Shown here: in pieces, positions 55,784-64,000 of the stretch
Position numbering within the stretch: position 1 is the stretch's first letter
How the letters are laid out: every line of letters begins with the position of its first letter
Source: Pegoplata infirma
Taxonomy: Eukaryota; Arthropoda; Insecta; Diptera; Anthomyiidae
Assembly (NCBI GenBank): GCA_963921195.1
Contig: OY992540.1
Span: 73,893,337 to 73,957,336, forward strand
DNA length: 64,000 bases
Direction of reading: 5' to 3'
Made by a program: the position numbers and the translations under genes
Notes under the pieces: model-generated
Told to the model about the DNA's origin: nothing
What the model saw: only the letters and a program-made list of their open reading frames with translations
Database searches by the model: none

Positions 55784-56439
55784 TGAGTTTAAATCGATGC
55801 CCGCCAAACTTTCCGAGGGATATCCCCCAAAAAAATTTTTTTTTTATATGTTAACTTATATTTTATAAGATTCTGTGGTTTTTTCAGCATTTTTCCTAAT
55901 TTTGTTTAAGAAAATTTTGAAAAAACCAAAATATCAGTTTTGAGAACCACGCCAAATAAAATGCATATTTTTGGCCTTACCGTGAAACGGGTTAATGACA
56001 TCCTAGAAAGACAGTATTTCATATCTGAGTATTTATGATAGAATAGAATATAAATATGGGTTTACATTGGTTTATTTCAATAAATTTAGAAAATTGGGGC
56101 TGATTTTCGTGTTTTAGGGGTCATTTTGTGAAAATTGGGTCATTTTGACCCCGAAAGACTTACAAGGGTTAATTTTTGAAAACACAAAAATTTTTAATTT
56201 ATCTTCTTATACTAAAAACAACTCGTGTACCACTTTTTAACAATATATTCAAAAAACAACACCATTTATTTATTGTTTTTCATCAAAATATGGCTATTTT
56301 TTGACCTTTTACCTCGATGCGCCTCGTGTTAACGTTGTCCGATTTGGCTGAAATTTTTAGCATAGCATTTTTAGACCAAATGTAATAAAAATTAGGGGTG
56401 CACTCCTTCAAATTCGAAGTTTTGCAAAATAGCTGCCAC

Positions 56440-57640
56440 ACATAATTGTCATTATGTTATTTGCCCTCCCTTATTCATAATGTTTTTTCTATATAAATTA
56501 ATTTAATCATTAAGTGAAACAAAATGCAGCTCTCTCTGTAATTTTTAATAAATAATCATGTCACGGTTTGGCATAGGGTTCAACATTTTGCTTTGGTGAC
56601 AATTTGTTCTAATTCAAGTCACGCATTTTTTTTTGTTGTTGTTGCTGTTGGATTACATTTGATTGAGCCAGGCTGGCTACTATCCCAGTTTTTTTTGCTT
56701 TTTGTTATTGTTTGGTTGATGTTTTTATAGCGGTTTTTTTTTTGTTGCGCTCAAATTATCTATGTTTTATTTTGTTATATTGCCTTATATTTTGATAAAT
56801 TTAAATGTGAAATACTTTAAAAAAAATTGAGAATAAAACAAAAACAACACTAGTATTATATTATTTTCTCGTGTAAACTTCAAGTTAAGCACGTGCTTGA
56901 AATATGCAAAAACAAAAAAAAATAGCAAACAATTTTATTAACAGAAAAATATTATAGCAATACTTTATAAACAATAATAAGGGAGTTCACTTAGGGTAGG
57001 TAACTTAGGGAATTTAATATATTTTTTCATTTTAAAAATTCGGGCCACAAAGATAGAGTAGTTTTTTGACTATAAAGTTTCTGATTTTAAAGTTTGCCAT
57101 TTTAAATTTACGTGAATAGCCTTACTATTTTACGATTTGCAATACATCATGTACTTACTAGTTGTTAAAATATACTCTACCAAACTTTTAGTTTTTGTTT
57201 TTTTTATATTTAGTTTTTCAGTTGATGATATTTAAAAATTTTCAAACTTTTAACCCACAACTTTTTTTTTTGTGGTTTTGCAAATATGGATTTCATATTT
57301 ATGCATATTTTTAAAGATAAACTAGAGCAAAGTTAGAGAAAAACATTTTTGTATATGAATTTATGCATATATTTGTGTACTGCAAAATCAATATTAAATA
57401 TATTTAAAGTTAAACATCATTAGTGCACTTAAATTTAATATAACGATGTTAATTAAATATTGCTAAGGTTTTGAAGAGTTATTAAAATAGATATTATGTT
57501 ACGAGAGAGTGGCAGTTTTTTTTAACTTTTGATTTTAAAAGAGTTCAGGCAAATTTTTAGACCAAAAAATTATAACTAAAAGTTATGTGGTAAAAATTTG
57601 AGGCCAATCGGATTAAATTAACCAGTGGCAATCAAAGTTT
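56440..57640. other. Unassigned, probably unique host DNA
   Basis: The sequence is AT-rich but lacks inverted or tandem structure. A TTG repeat run is at about 56632-56650. No believable exon. Confidence 0.35.
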
Positions 57641-58246
57641 TGGAGTTAAATTCGGCCTTGCCGAATGTAGTGATACCCTCCACAATTTCAAAAAGATTCT
57701 CGCAAAAAACTTTTATTAAAAGGAAATTACTTTTGAAAATTTTTTTTTTTTTTTTAAATTCCGCGAAAAAAAAAAATTTTTGGTAAAAAAATCTGCAATT
57801 TTTTTTCTTTTTTTGTCAAAAAATATGTTCGTACTTGTTTAAATACCATTTGATGTTCAATTATGTTCACATTTGTCAAACAGCAGCCGAATTAAAGTAT
57901 TTCGTATTTTTAGGTTATGTTGAATGTATTAAAATTTTTGAGGTGTCCTTGCATTTTCGTTCCAAACTTTTGAACCGCTGAACCGATATCGCTCAAATGC
58001 AATACCAAACTTCTCGGGAGAACTTCCAATGAATATGTTAAGTTTTATTTATATCCGTGTAGTATTTTGGTCGTGATCACCATTTCCACAGACAGACGGA
58101 CAGACGGACATCGCTAGAATGTCTTAAAATCGATCGGGAATCATGAATATATACTTTATGGGGTCCCAGACCGATATTTCGATGAGTTACAAACGGAATG
58201 ACAAACTTATATATGTATACCCTCTATCACTAAGTGGAAGGTATAA
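57641..58246 (-). mobile_element. Helentron-like element
   Basis: On the minus strand it begins with a TACCTTCCACTTAGTGATAG hairpin-like end, then GTCATTCCGTTTGTAACTCA, ATATTCATGATTCCCGATCG and TCCGTCTGTCCGTCTGTC. It finishes with the ATTCGGCAAGGCCGAATTTA stem-loop. The terminal ACTTGTTTT is degraded. Confidence 0.65.
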
Positions 58247-58383
58247 AAAAAATATGTCTTGCGATACATAATATTTATTAATTTTGATGAACATATACAT
58301 AATAAAATTTTTAAAATCGGTAATTGACTTAATTTATTTATAAATTAAAAGATCGAAATTAAAACATATTAAGTTATAAAGAT

Positions 58384-58527
58384 TGCTTTAGGGCGGATAA
58401 CTCAATGAAAAGTTAGCTGCTAACTAACGATTTAACGGAGCCTTATGTCAAAATTTGTACGAAAAATTTAAATTTAACGGAAAGTTATTTTATAACGGAG
58501 CATTGAGTAATCCAGCCTTAATCAAAT
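58384..58527 (-). mobile_element. Small MITE, GGCTGGATTACTCAATG family, copy 2
   Basis: The 144-bp element starts TTAGGGCGGATAACTCAATG and ends CATTGAGTAATCCAGCCTTA, an inverted repeat of about 20 bp with three differences. The interior contains AACGGAGCCTTATGTC and TTAACGGAAAGTTATT. A 101-bp relative lies at 52643-52743. Confidence 0.65.
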
Positions 58528-58544
58528 TAAAAAAAAAACAAGTA

Positions 58545-58762
58545 CACTGAAAGAATTATTGTTCATAATATCTATGAACAAATTTCATAAAACCAAATTT
58601 ATAGAATCTATGAAAGAATTCATTGGCTGAATGAATATTCATTAATATTGTGAAATATTTCATAGAATTTTATTCAAAGTTTTCGTTGGATTCATAGAAA
58701 AAATTCATAGAACTAATGAACGTTATTCATAGAAAAAAATGTCATAAATACGCCTTTTAATT
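58545..58762 (+). mobile_element. CACTGAAAGAATT element, 3'-truncated copy
   Basis: It starts CACTGAAAGAATTATTGTTC after a TA, and matches 62420-62640 closely, including AACAAATTTCATAAAACCAA and TTCATTGGCTGAATGAATAT. It is cut off where the Helentron-like element at 58763 starts, so it was already present when that element inserted or recombined. Confidence 0.65.
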
Positions 58763-59391
58763 AAAAGCAAGTGGGAGTGTAAAATTCGTCTGTGCCAAAT
58801 CTTTTATACCCTCCAATATGGTAAAATACATATAAAAAAATTTCAGAGGCGTTTTTGGGGAGAGGGCTCTGTGGTGGTGCTAGGAGATACCTTCCCCAAC
58901 GCGATAAATGTTTACTAAATTATTTATTATGCTTTTTAAACTTTAGTTATACCATTTTTTCATAATTAAAAAAAAAAACAATATTTTGTAGCTCCCCGTG
59001 TTCTAAGTGTATGACTTTTAACCCATGCGGACATAAAAAGGTTTCATTTTTTAACAAAAATGCAAAAAAAGCTGTAAAAACTGCCCCTTTTATCGAGGTA
59101 TTTTTAGTTCTTTAAGGGGGAACTTTTTTGTCCCTTATCCGATTTTACCCATTTCCGAACTTAACCGGCCTATGACTATGAGACACATACGTGTAAATTT
59201 TCAGGAGTCTAGCTCTTTTATTTTGGACTAAATCGTGCTTTATACAGACGGACAGACATTCATAGAATGACTTATAATTGATCATAGATCAATAATATAT
59301 ATACTTTATGGGGTCCCCGACCGAAATTTCTATGCGTTACAAACGGAATGAGAAAGTGAGTATACCCCCATACTGTGGTTATAGGGTATAA
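58763..59391 (-). mobile_element. Helentron-like element, second subtype
   Basis: On the minus strand it starts TATACCCTATAACCACAGTA, has CTCATTCCGTTTGTAACGCA and CCGACCCCATAAAGT-type sequence (around 59310). It ends with a worn stem ATTTGGCACAGACGAATTTT and CACTCCCACTTGCTTTTA. The GGGAC-AAAAAAGTTCCCCC block at 59115-59140 identifies the subtype. Confidence 0.6.
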
Positions 59392-59448
59392 AAATGAATA
59401 AATATATTAACAAAATATGAAAAAAACATAATAAACGTAAAAAAGACC

Positions 59449-60199
59449 AATAAGAAAGTTATAGTCGGTCAATACCGGCCATATGATGCCCTACACCGGT
59501 GTTTTCCGGAAAATGGGTCCCAAGTCCAAACATGGACCGATTGGATCTATCGTTAGTTAGATCTTTATTTAGTGTAGAAAACACAAAAAGATAAAATTTT
59601 ATAGGAATTGGTTTATTTGTTTGTCAATAGACCGGTTTAACTGAATATCCGTCGAAATTTTTATATGCGGGACTAAGTCCAAAATTGGTCCAATTATATT
59701 CCGATTTGATTCGATTATTAAAGTACACGTTTAACACCTAAAAATAAAATTTTTATCAAATATATCCATTTTTATGAATTTTGTGGGAATTATGTGAATA
59801 TCGGGAGGGTGGTTTGTATGGGGACTACCAGAAGGACTGACCCGATTCCTTTGAAATTTGGAATGATGATTCGTGCTTAATTCAAAAGTTGTATCTATTA
59901 TAATACGGTTATTGGAGTCATTTAAGCCGAATCCAAAGGGGGCGTTTGTTTGGGGGCTAGGTCTTATCATGTACCGATTATTTCCAGATTCAATAGAATT
60001 CGTCCTTGGGCCAAAAGATGTTTCGCATTCAAATTTCAAGTCAATTGATTGTATCGTGCTTAAACCGACAGATGGTTAGACGGACAGACGGACGGTCGCT
60101 CGGTGTACTTGAAGGTAGGTCTAGGACCAATATTTTGGATAGTTACAAACATCAGCACAAACTCATTATACCCTGTACCACAGAGTGGTACAGGGTATA
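59449..60199 (-). mobile_element. Helentron-like element, CACTCTGTGGTACAG subtype, uninterrupted
   Basis: On the minus strand it begins TATACCCTGTACCACTCTGT and ends GGCCGGTATTGACCGACTAT plus AACTTTCTTATTGGT. The GTCY block is at 60077-60098. Compared with 12724-14720, it lacks the foldback insertion and gives the undisturbed structure. The open frame at 59731-60039 crosses ordinary repeat sequence and is not a gene. Confidence 0.65.
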
Positions 60200-60578
60200 A
60201 TACTTCGAAAATATATCAGATTTATAGCATTTTTTCTTAAAAAAAAATATTGGATTCAATGGATTTTTTATTTTAGTTTTAAATTTCTGTATTTTCCTTT
60301 AGAAAAAGGTTCAGTTGCTGAGAATTTGTTTCTATAGCAAAAGTCTCAGAAAAATTCAGAAAAATATAAATAATCGAAAAAAATCACAAAAATTGAAGAA
60401 AAATTAAGAACAAAAAAAAAAACAAAGAAAAATGTGAGCAAAATTCTTTAAAAATTATAAAAAAAATCCGAAAAATTAAAAGAGGAAAAATTTAAGAACC
60501 TTTAAGCTAAAATAAATAAAGTGTGGAGGGTATTTTTGGTATAATTTTGGAGTACTTCTGTTTCGGAACAGCTTTATA
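60200..60578. other. Unassigned A-rich stretch
   Basis: Long A-rich segments near 60360-60520 and no gene. Confidence 0.3.
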
Positions 60579-61164
60579 CACTCAAAATAATACATTAGTA
60601 GATTTACTATTTTTTTTTTTTGCTAATGCTGGTTAGCTAACTTTTAGCAAATTTTTAGTTGAGATTAGCATGTTAGCAAAAATATCTTGTAAACTTCATT
60701 TAGCGCATTAGCAATTTTAAACAAAATTTTAACTAATTTTTTTTGCTAAATTTAATATTGATTTGACCAAATTTTTACAAGCTTTTTTGCTAATATTAGC
60801 AAAAATAAATGGTAAATTTTTTTTTATTTTCAGAAAACTTAAAATGGCGCTATCTCGGAAACTAAGCCAGATAAAGCAAAATGGTGGCCATTTTTGGTTC
60901 TCGGGCTCTCCATAGTATCGCCGGTCGTCTTCACATGTTTGGACCATAATGGGTCCTAACTTTGGATCCAAAAAAGTTAGCATTCCCGAAAATTTTAAAA
61001 TGCTCATATCTCGGTAAATATTGCCGACACAACAAAAAATTTCAGTCAACTAATTTTTGGCAAAACATTTTTGCTTTACCAAAAAAATTGTGGGTTCAAA
61101 ATCAGCAAATTTTCTTGTAGGTTTACAAGCTTTTTATATCAACATTACAGTTTTTTTTTGAGTG
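60579..61164 (+). mobile_element. CACTC-ended miniature element, TA-flanked
   Basis: It starts CACTCAAAATAATACATTAG and ends ACAGTTTTTTTTTGAGTG, with TA at 60577-60578 and 61165-61166. It is collinear with 9779-10337. It also has the block GGTTCTCGGGCTCTCCATAG that is found, inverted, at about 2075-2100 in the degenerate copy. The 106-residue minus frame at 60729-61049 reflects this shared sequence and has no known relatives. Confidence 0.7.
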
Positions 61165-61689
61165 TAGGAATCCAACATTGTTTTTTTTTGTGAATCTTAA
61201 GTTTTAACAAAATATTGAATTATGCATTCTCTTTTTTAAAAAAATACATAAATTTTATTTTGTAAATGTTTAAATAAATTCAATATAGTATTTAAATTAA
61301 ATTTAGATTTAAAAACATTCAGCTACTACTTACATTTTGATTGAAATTGTGAAAATTGTTGGAAAACACAAATCTGAAATAAATAGAAAACAATATATTA
61401 AAGTTAATTTCCTTTGATCCTTAAATATTTTATTAAACAAAATCATTTAGAAAAGCTAAGAAAATATAAATAATAGCTGTATTTTAGAGAAAAATACACA
61501 AAATCGTGCCTACAGGCCCCTTAAATATCCTCATATATATCCTGAACAGTTATAAAATGTTTACAAGATCTTAGAAAATAAATATAAATCTCATTTAGAA
61601 GCAAAAACATAATGTAAGTGACAAAAAATGAACAACAAACAAACCACAAACTGGTAAATATTCAGGAAAGAAAAATTACCCAGTAAACA
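61165..61689. other. Unassigned, possibly unique
   Basis: No repeats, TIR or gene recognised. Confidence 0.3.
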
Positions 61690-61835
61690 TGGTAGTAAGT
61701 GGTAGTTATGAGAAAATGCTTGAAAATTGGTCGTGGGTTCGATTTCCACCAGGTGGTCGTGAGTTCGATTCCCACCATTTGGTTTTGGGTTCGATTCCCA
61801 CCAAAACCACTGGTTTCAGTACCAGTTCTTGGTTA
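61690..61835 (+). repeat. SINE with three tandem B-box units
   Basis: GGTTCGATTTCC (61737), AGTTCGATTCCC (61762) and GGTTCGATTCCC (61788) are three pol III B-box-like motifs about 25 bp apart. Each lies in a GTCGTGRGTTCGATTCCCAC-like T-arm unit. Upstream, TAGTAAGTGGTAGTTATG could be a weak A box. Downstream, ACCAGTTCTTGGTTAAGT matches the body of the SINE at 26170-26357. So it is a copy of the same family with its T-arm triplicated. Confidence 0.65.
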
Positions 61836-62417
61836 AGTTGAAATTATTAAAAATCATTTGTCATTAAATGGGGAAAAATAAAAACCACTTGATCATTAGA
61901 TCAAAATTATTAGTATATTATTATTGATAAGCTTGCACTGTTTGTTGGGATATATTAATATCTTTATGTATGATATTTGTTTGCATATGTGTTAAAACAC
62001 ACATACTCATTCATAAATAAACCACAAAGACGATAACAAATTTTCTTTTTTTTTTGCTTTAAAAAAACACAAACAAAATGAATGTTTGTTTGTAAGTGTG
62101 TGCAGGAAAGAGTGTAAGACCAGGCTTAAGAAAATTACTAAATAGCTTTAACAACATCATATATTTCAGGAAGGCAAAAATAAAAAAGAAGAAGGTTAAA
62201 ACAAGAAAATCTGCAATTTGTAAAAGCATATAAGAAGGACTAAAAAGGAACAGGAATCATCGTAATATATGACAGTATAAATTTTATACTCATTGCTTTT
62301 TTTTATAATTTCTTCTTATTGCGCTTAAAAGAAAAATAATAAATGTGTGATTATTTGTAGCTTTTCTTATTTGGTTTGAAGAACATGCATACCCACATAC
62401 AATGACAATACACATAC
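61836..62417. other. Unassigned, possibly unique
   Basis: AT-rich with no structure beyond short A/T runs. No coding frame. Confidence 0.3.
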
Positions 62418-62737
62418 TACACTGAAAGAATTATTGTTCATTATATCTATGAACAAATTTCATAAAACCAAATTCATAGAATCTATGAAATAATTCATTG
62501 GCTGAATGAATATTCATTATTATTCTGAAATATTTCATAGAATTTTATTCATAGATTTTATTAAATTCATAGAAATAATTCATAAAATTAATGAATGTCA
62601 TTCATAGAAGAAAATGCCATCAATATTCCTTTTAATTTTTTTAATAATTAAAATAATGTTACAATAATTAAAATAGTTGAATAAATTTATTAAAAAAATA
62701 AAAAAAATAAAAAAAAAGATTAAAAAAAAATATCATT

Positions 62738-62815
62738 GCTGCCCTGACCGGGGCTCGAACCCAAGACCTACCGGCTGAAGTGGTAATTGTCGACGCCTTA
62801 GCTATATGCGCCACC
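62738..62815 (-). repeat. tRNA-like sequence in left arm
   Basis: On the minus strand the order is GGTGGCGCATATAGCTAAGG (A-box region), CGTCGACAATTACC, CCGGTAGGTCTTGGGTTCGA, then GCCCCGGTCAGGGCAGC. A B box (GGTTCGAGCCC) lies at tRNA-like spacing. The acceptor ends do not pair convincingly, so it is a SINE-like or pseudo-tRNA rather than a functional gene. Confidence 0.6.
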
Positions 62816-62991
62816 AAAGAAGGAAAATCTCGCCAACTAACGCTTGGCTTTATAACGCTTCATTTTTGTAAATACACAAAATATTTGTTTTCTACAAACA
62901 CACACACACAGCTTTTGGCAGAGCATTGTGATAGAGCATAGACACAAACTCAATATATTAATCAAAATTCATTTTAAGTGTTGTTACTTGT

Positions 62992-63067
62992 TTATATAAT
63001 TAGCTAAGTGGCTAGAGACTAAGCTTCACGAACAACAGGTTCTCTGTTCGAATCTCGGTGGGGATAA
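62992..63067 (+). repeat. tRNA-like sequence in right arm
   Basis: TTAGCTAAGTGGCTAGAGAC (A-box region) is followed by AGCTTCACGAACAAC, AGGTTCTCTGTTCGAATCTC (B box) and GGTGGGGATAA. It differs from the left-arm sequence in the anticodon region, so the two are either diverged or independently acquired. Acceptor pairing is poor. Confidence 0.55.
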
Positions 63068-63432
63068 GTTGAAAAAACATATAAATTTTTAAAAATAGAA
63101 AATTGTAAATAAATAAAATAATAAAAATAAATAAAAATAAAATATAAAAAAATAAAATTGAATTAAAATAAATAAAAATAGAATTGAATAATAAATTTTT
63201 TTTTTTTCATAGCCTATGAACTTTTTCATAGGTTTCTGGTTTCTATGAATTTGATTCATAGATCCTATGAAGGGCATCATTGGCTCACTTCAAATGATTT
63301 TTTTCATAGAATCAATGTACGTTTTCATAGCCGTAATGAACAAAATTCTTTCAGTGTAACAGATGCTGTCAATATAATAGCATAATTTTTAAATTATTTT
63401 TAATGAATTCTATACGACAAATTACGTAGTGC

Positions 63433-63710
63433 AAACAGCCCATTAGATTGGAACCCACAAGGAGAGCGCAGATCTGGTAGACCCCGAAACACCTGGGTGT
63501 GCTACTTGAAACAGGAATGTGAACTTGCTCGAGTTTCATGGAATCAAGCTAAAGCGATTGCCAGAGATAGACAAAGATGGAGAGAATTTGTTGACGCCCT
63601 ATGTTAACTTTGAACTTTTATTTAAGTATTGATTAAAAATCGATACGTATTTCTATTTCTATTTGATATTTAAATAAATAAAGAACATATATATATATAA
63701 ACAGCCCATT
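63433..63710 (+). mobile_element. 5'-truncated LINE insertion with 12-bp TSD
   Basis: AAACAGCCCATT is repeated exactly at 63433-63444 and 63699-63710. Between them are 254 bp: the end of a reading frame, a short 3' UTR with AATAAATAAAG, and a TA-repeat tail (63686-63698). This is the classic product of target-primed reverse transcription, truncated at the 5' end. Confidence 0.85.
63446..63607 (+). pseudogene. Non-LTR retrotransposon ORF2, C-terminal tail
   Basis: An uninterrupted 53-codon frame ends in a stop. It reads DWNPQGERRSGRPRNTW near the start and NQAKAIARDRQRWREFVDAL at the end. The SGRP(R/K)xTW ... W..AK..A.DR..WR.FV.ALC pattern is the well-known extreme C-terminus of endonuclease/reverse-transcriptase polyproteins of RTE/CR1/jockey-like LINEs, downstream of the RT domain. 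The frame is intact, so the insertion is young. Nothing of the RT or endonuclease is present. The exact LINE clade cannot be decided from the tail. Confidence 0.8.
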
Positions 63711-64000
63711 TAGGACCTCAACCAAACCAAGACAGTTTGAAAGTACTTGTGTGTAGTAGTAAAAACCCCAAAGGGGTTTACTCTGTAACGTCTCAAATTT
63801 TTTTTGTAGCCCACTGAATTTTTCATTTTTTTTTTTTTAAAAGGCTTGAAATAGTACTCAGATGTCTTCAGTAGAATTTTATGGCGATTTTTTTCTAGAG
63901 TACGATAAACCTCTATCTGCCGTTTTAATGGGTCATTTAAGTCCTTTTTTAAGAAATCGCTCGAAATCTTTCAAAGACATTCGTTTAACGGGTTAAAATG
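63711..64000. other. Unassigned right edge
   Basis: A perfect 17-bp palindrome AAACCCCAAAGGGGTTT is at 63763-63779. The rest shows no gene. It is the target DNA of the LINE insertion and may itself be repeat. Confidence 0.3.

Larger units (their letters stand above)
53060..56439. mobile_element. 3.4-kb foldback (giant palindrome)
   Basis: GTGGCAGCTATTTTGCAAAA at the left is matched by TTTTGCAAAATAGCTGCCAC at the right. The arms of about 1.4 kb are closely similar throughout, for example around CGTTTCACGGTAAGGCCAAA and CGGGTCAAAGGTCAAATTTA. The centre near 54400 is a set of tandem units. The right arm is longer by 601 bp because of the insertion at 55186-55783. No transposase is encoded and no clear target duplication is seen. 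Note the many GGTCAAAATGACCC phrases. Confidence 0.85.
62420..63356. mobile_element. CACTGAAAGAATT foldback with tRNA-like arms
   Basis: CACTGAAAGAATTATTGTTC at the left and GAACAAAATTCTTTCAGTG at the right are inverted repeats. TA lies outside both ends (62418-62419 and 63357-63358). The outer 200 bp on each side are packed with TTCATAGAATCTATGAA-like motifs. A tRNA-like sequence sits in each half, pointing outward from the centre (62738-62815 and 62992-63067). A truncated relative without these is at 58545. No transposase is seen. Confidence 0.7.

Noticed and set aside
59731..60079. Overlapping open frames on both strands
   Set aside because: They lie in ordinary Helentron-like repeat sequence shared with 12724-13290, where the frame is not kept.
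60729..61049. 106-residue minus-strand frame
   Set aside because: It runs through the CACTC-ended element. The corresponding region of the other copies is broken by stops and indels.
62738..63067. Two functional tRNA genes
   Set aside because: Poor acceptor pairing and location in transposon arms favour tRNA-derived repeats.

Overview
The window looks like non-coding, transposon-packed DNA from a large dipteran genome, most likely a calyptrate fly such as a blowfly or house-fly relative. The base composition is very AT-rich. At least a dozen copies are present of a dispersed repeat with a (GTCY)n microsatellite block, the hallmark of the DINE-1/mini-me (Helentron-associated) elements of higher flies. 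tRNA-headed SINE pieces, a Tc1/mariner transposase relic and a 5'-truncated LINE are also present. I found no convincing host exon, rRNA, functional tRNA gene or promoter. It could be a long intron or an intergenic interval. Species and locus cannot be decided from the sequence alone.

Layout. 1-5.7 kb: a duplicated coding-like fragment broken by small hairpin and terminal-inverted-repeat (TIR) elements. 6.2-8.1 kb: a 1.9-kb foldback element. 8.3-10.3 kb: a Helentron-like copy and two CACTC-ended miniature elements. 12.2-14.7 kb: a hAT-like element with an 8-bp target-site duplication (TSD), next to a Helentron-like element that carries a 1.16-kb foldback. 17.1-18.8 kb: a second copy of the 6.2-kb foldback. 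20.3-25.6 kb: a degenerate tandem array of about three dozen units, interrupted by a 1.3-kb insertion. 26-31 kb: a SINE, a complete Helentron-like element and a third foldback with the same outer ends. 31.75-34.17 kb: a hAT-like element with a perfect 8-bp TSD, containing a foldback with a perfect 9-bp TSD, containing a GC-rich 220-bp palindrome. 36.6-42.1 kb: a block of tandem long units around a 2.0-kb foldback with two 868-bp arms. 42.3-48.2 kb: a TIR element, then a multilayer nest (GATGAA-rich array, Helentron-like element, TA-flanked TIR element, inner palindrome). 49-52.1 kb: a small foldback, an interrupted Helentron-like element and a Tc1 relic. 53.1-56.4 kb: a 3.4-kb palindrome whose right arm holds a 598-bp foldback flanked by TGA repeats, with the empty site kept in the left arm. 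57.6-64 kb: three Helentron-like copies, further TA-flanked elements, SINE pieces, a foldback with a tRNA-like sequence in each arm, and a LINE tail with a 12-bp TSD.

Nothing here works together as an operon or pathway. The biology is that of transposable elements: foldback, hAT-like, Mutator/FB-like, Tc1-like, Helentron-like, SINE and LINE insertions layered in time. The most promising material for follow-up is the set of foldback families. Three share outer ends, one carries tRNA-like arms, one has seven internal copies of a 14-bp motif, and several have long near-identical arms that would fold into long double-stranded RNA if transcribed.
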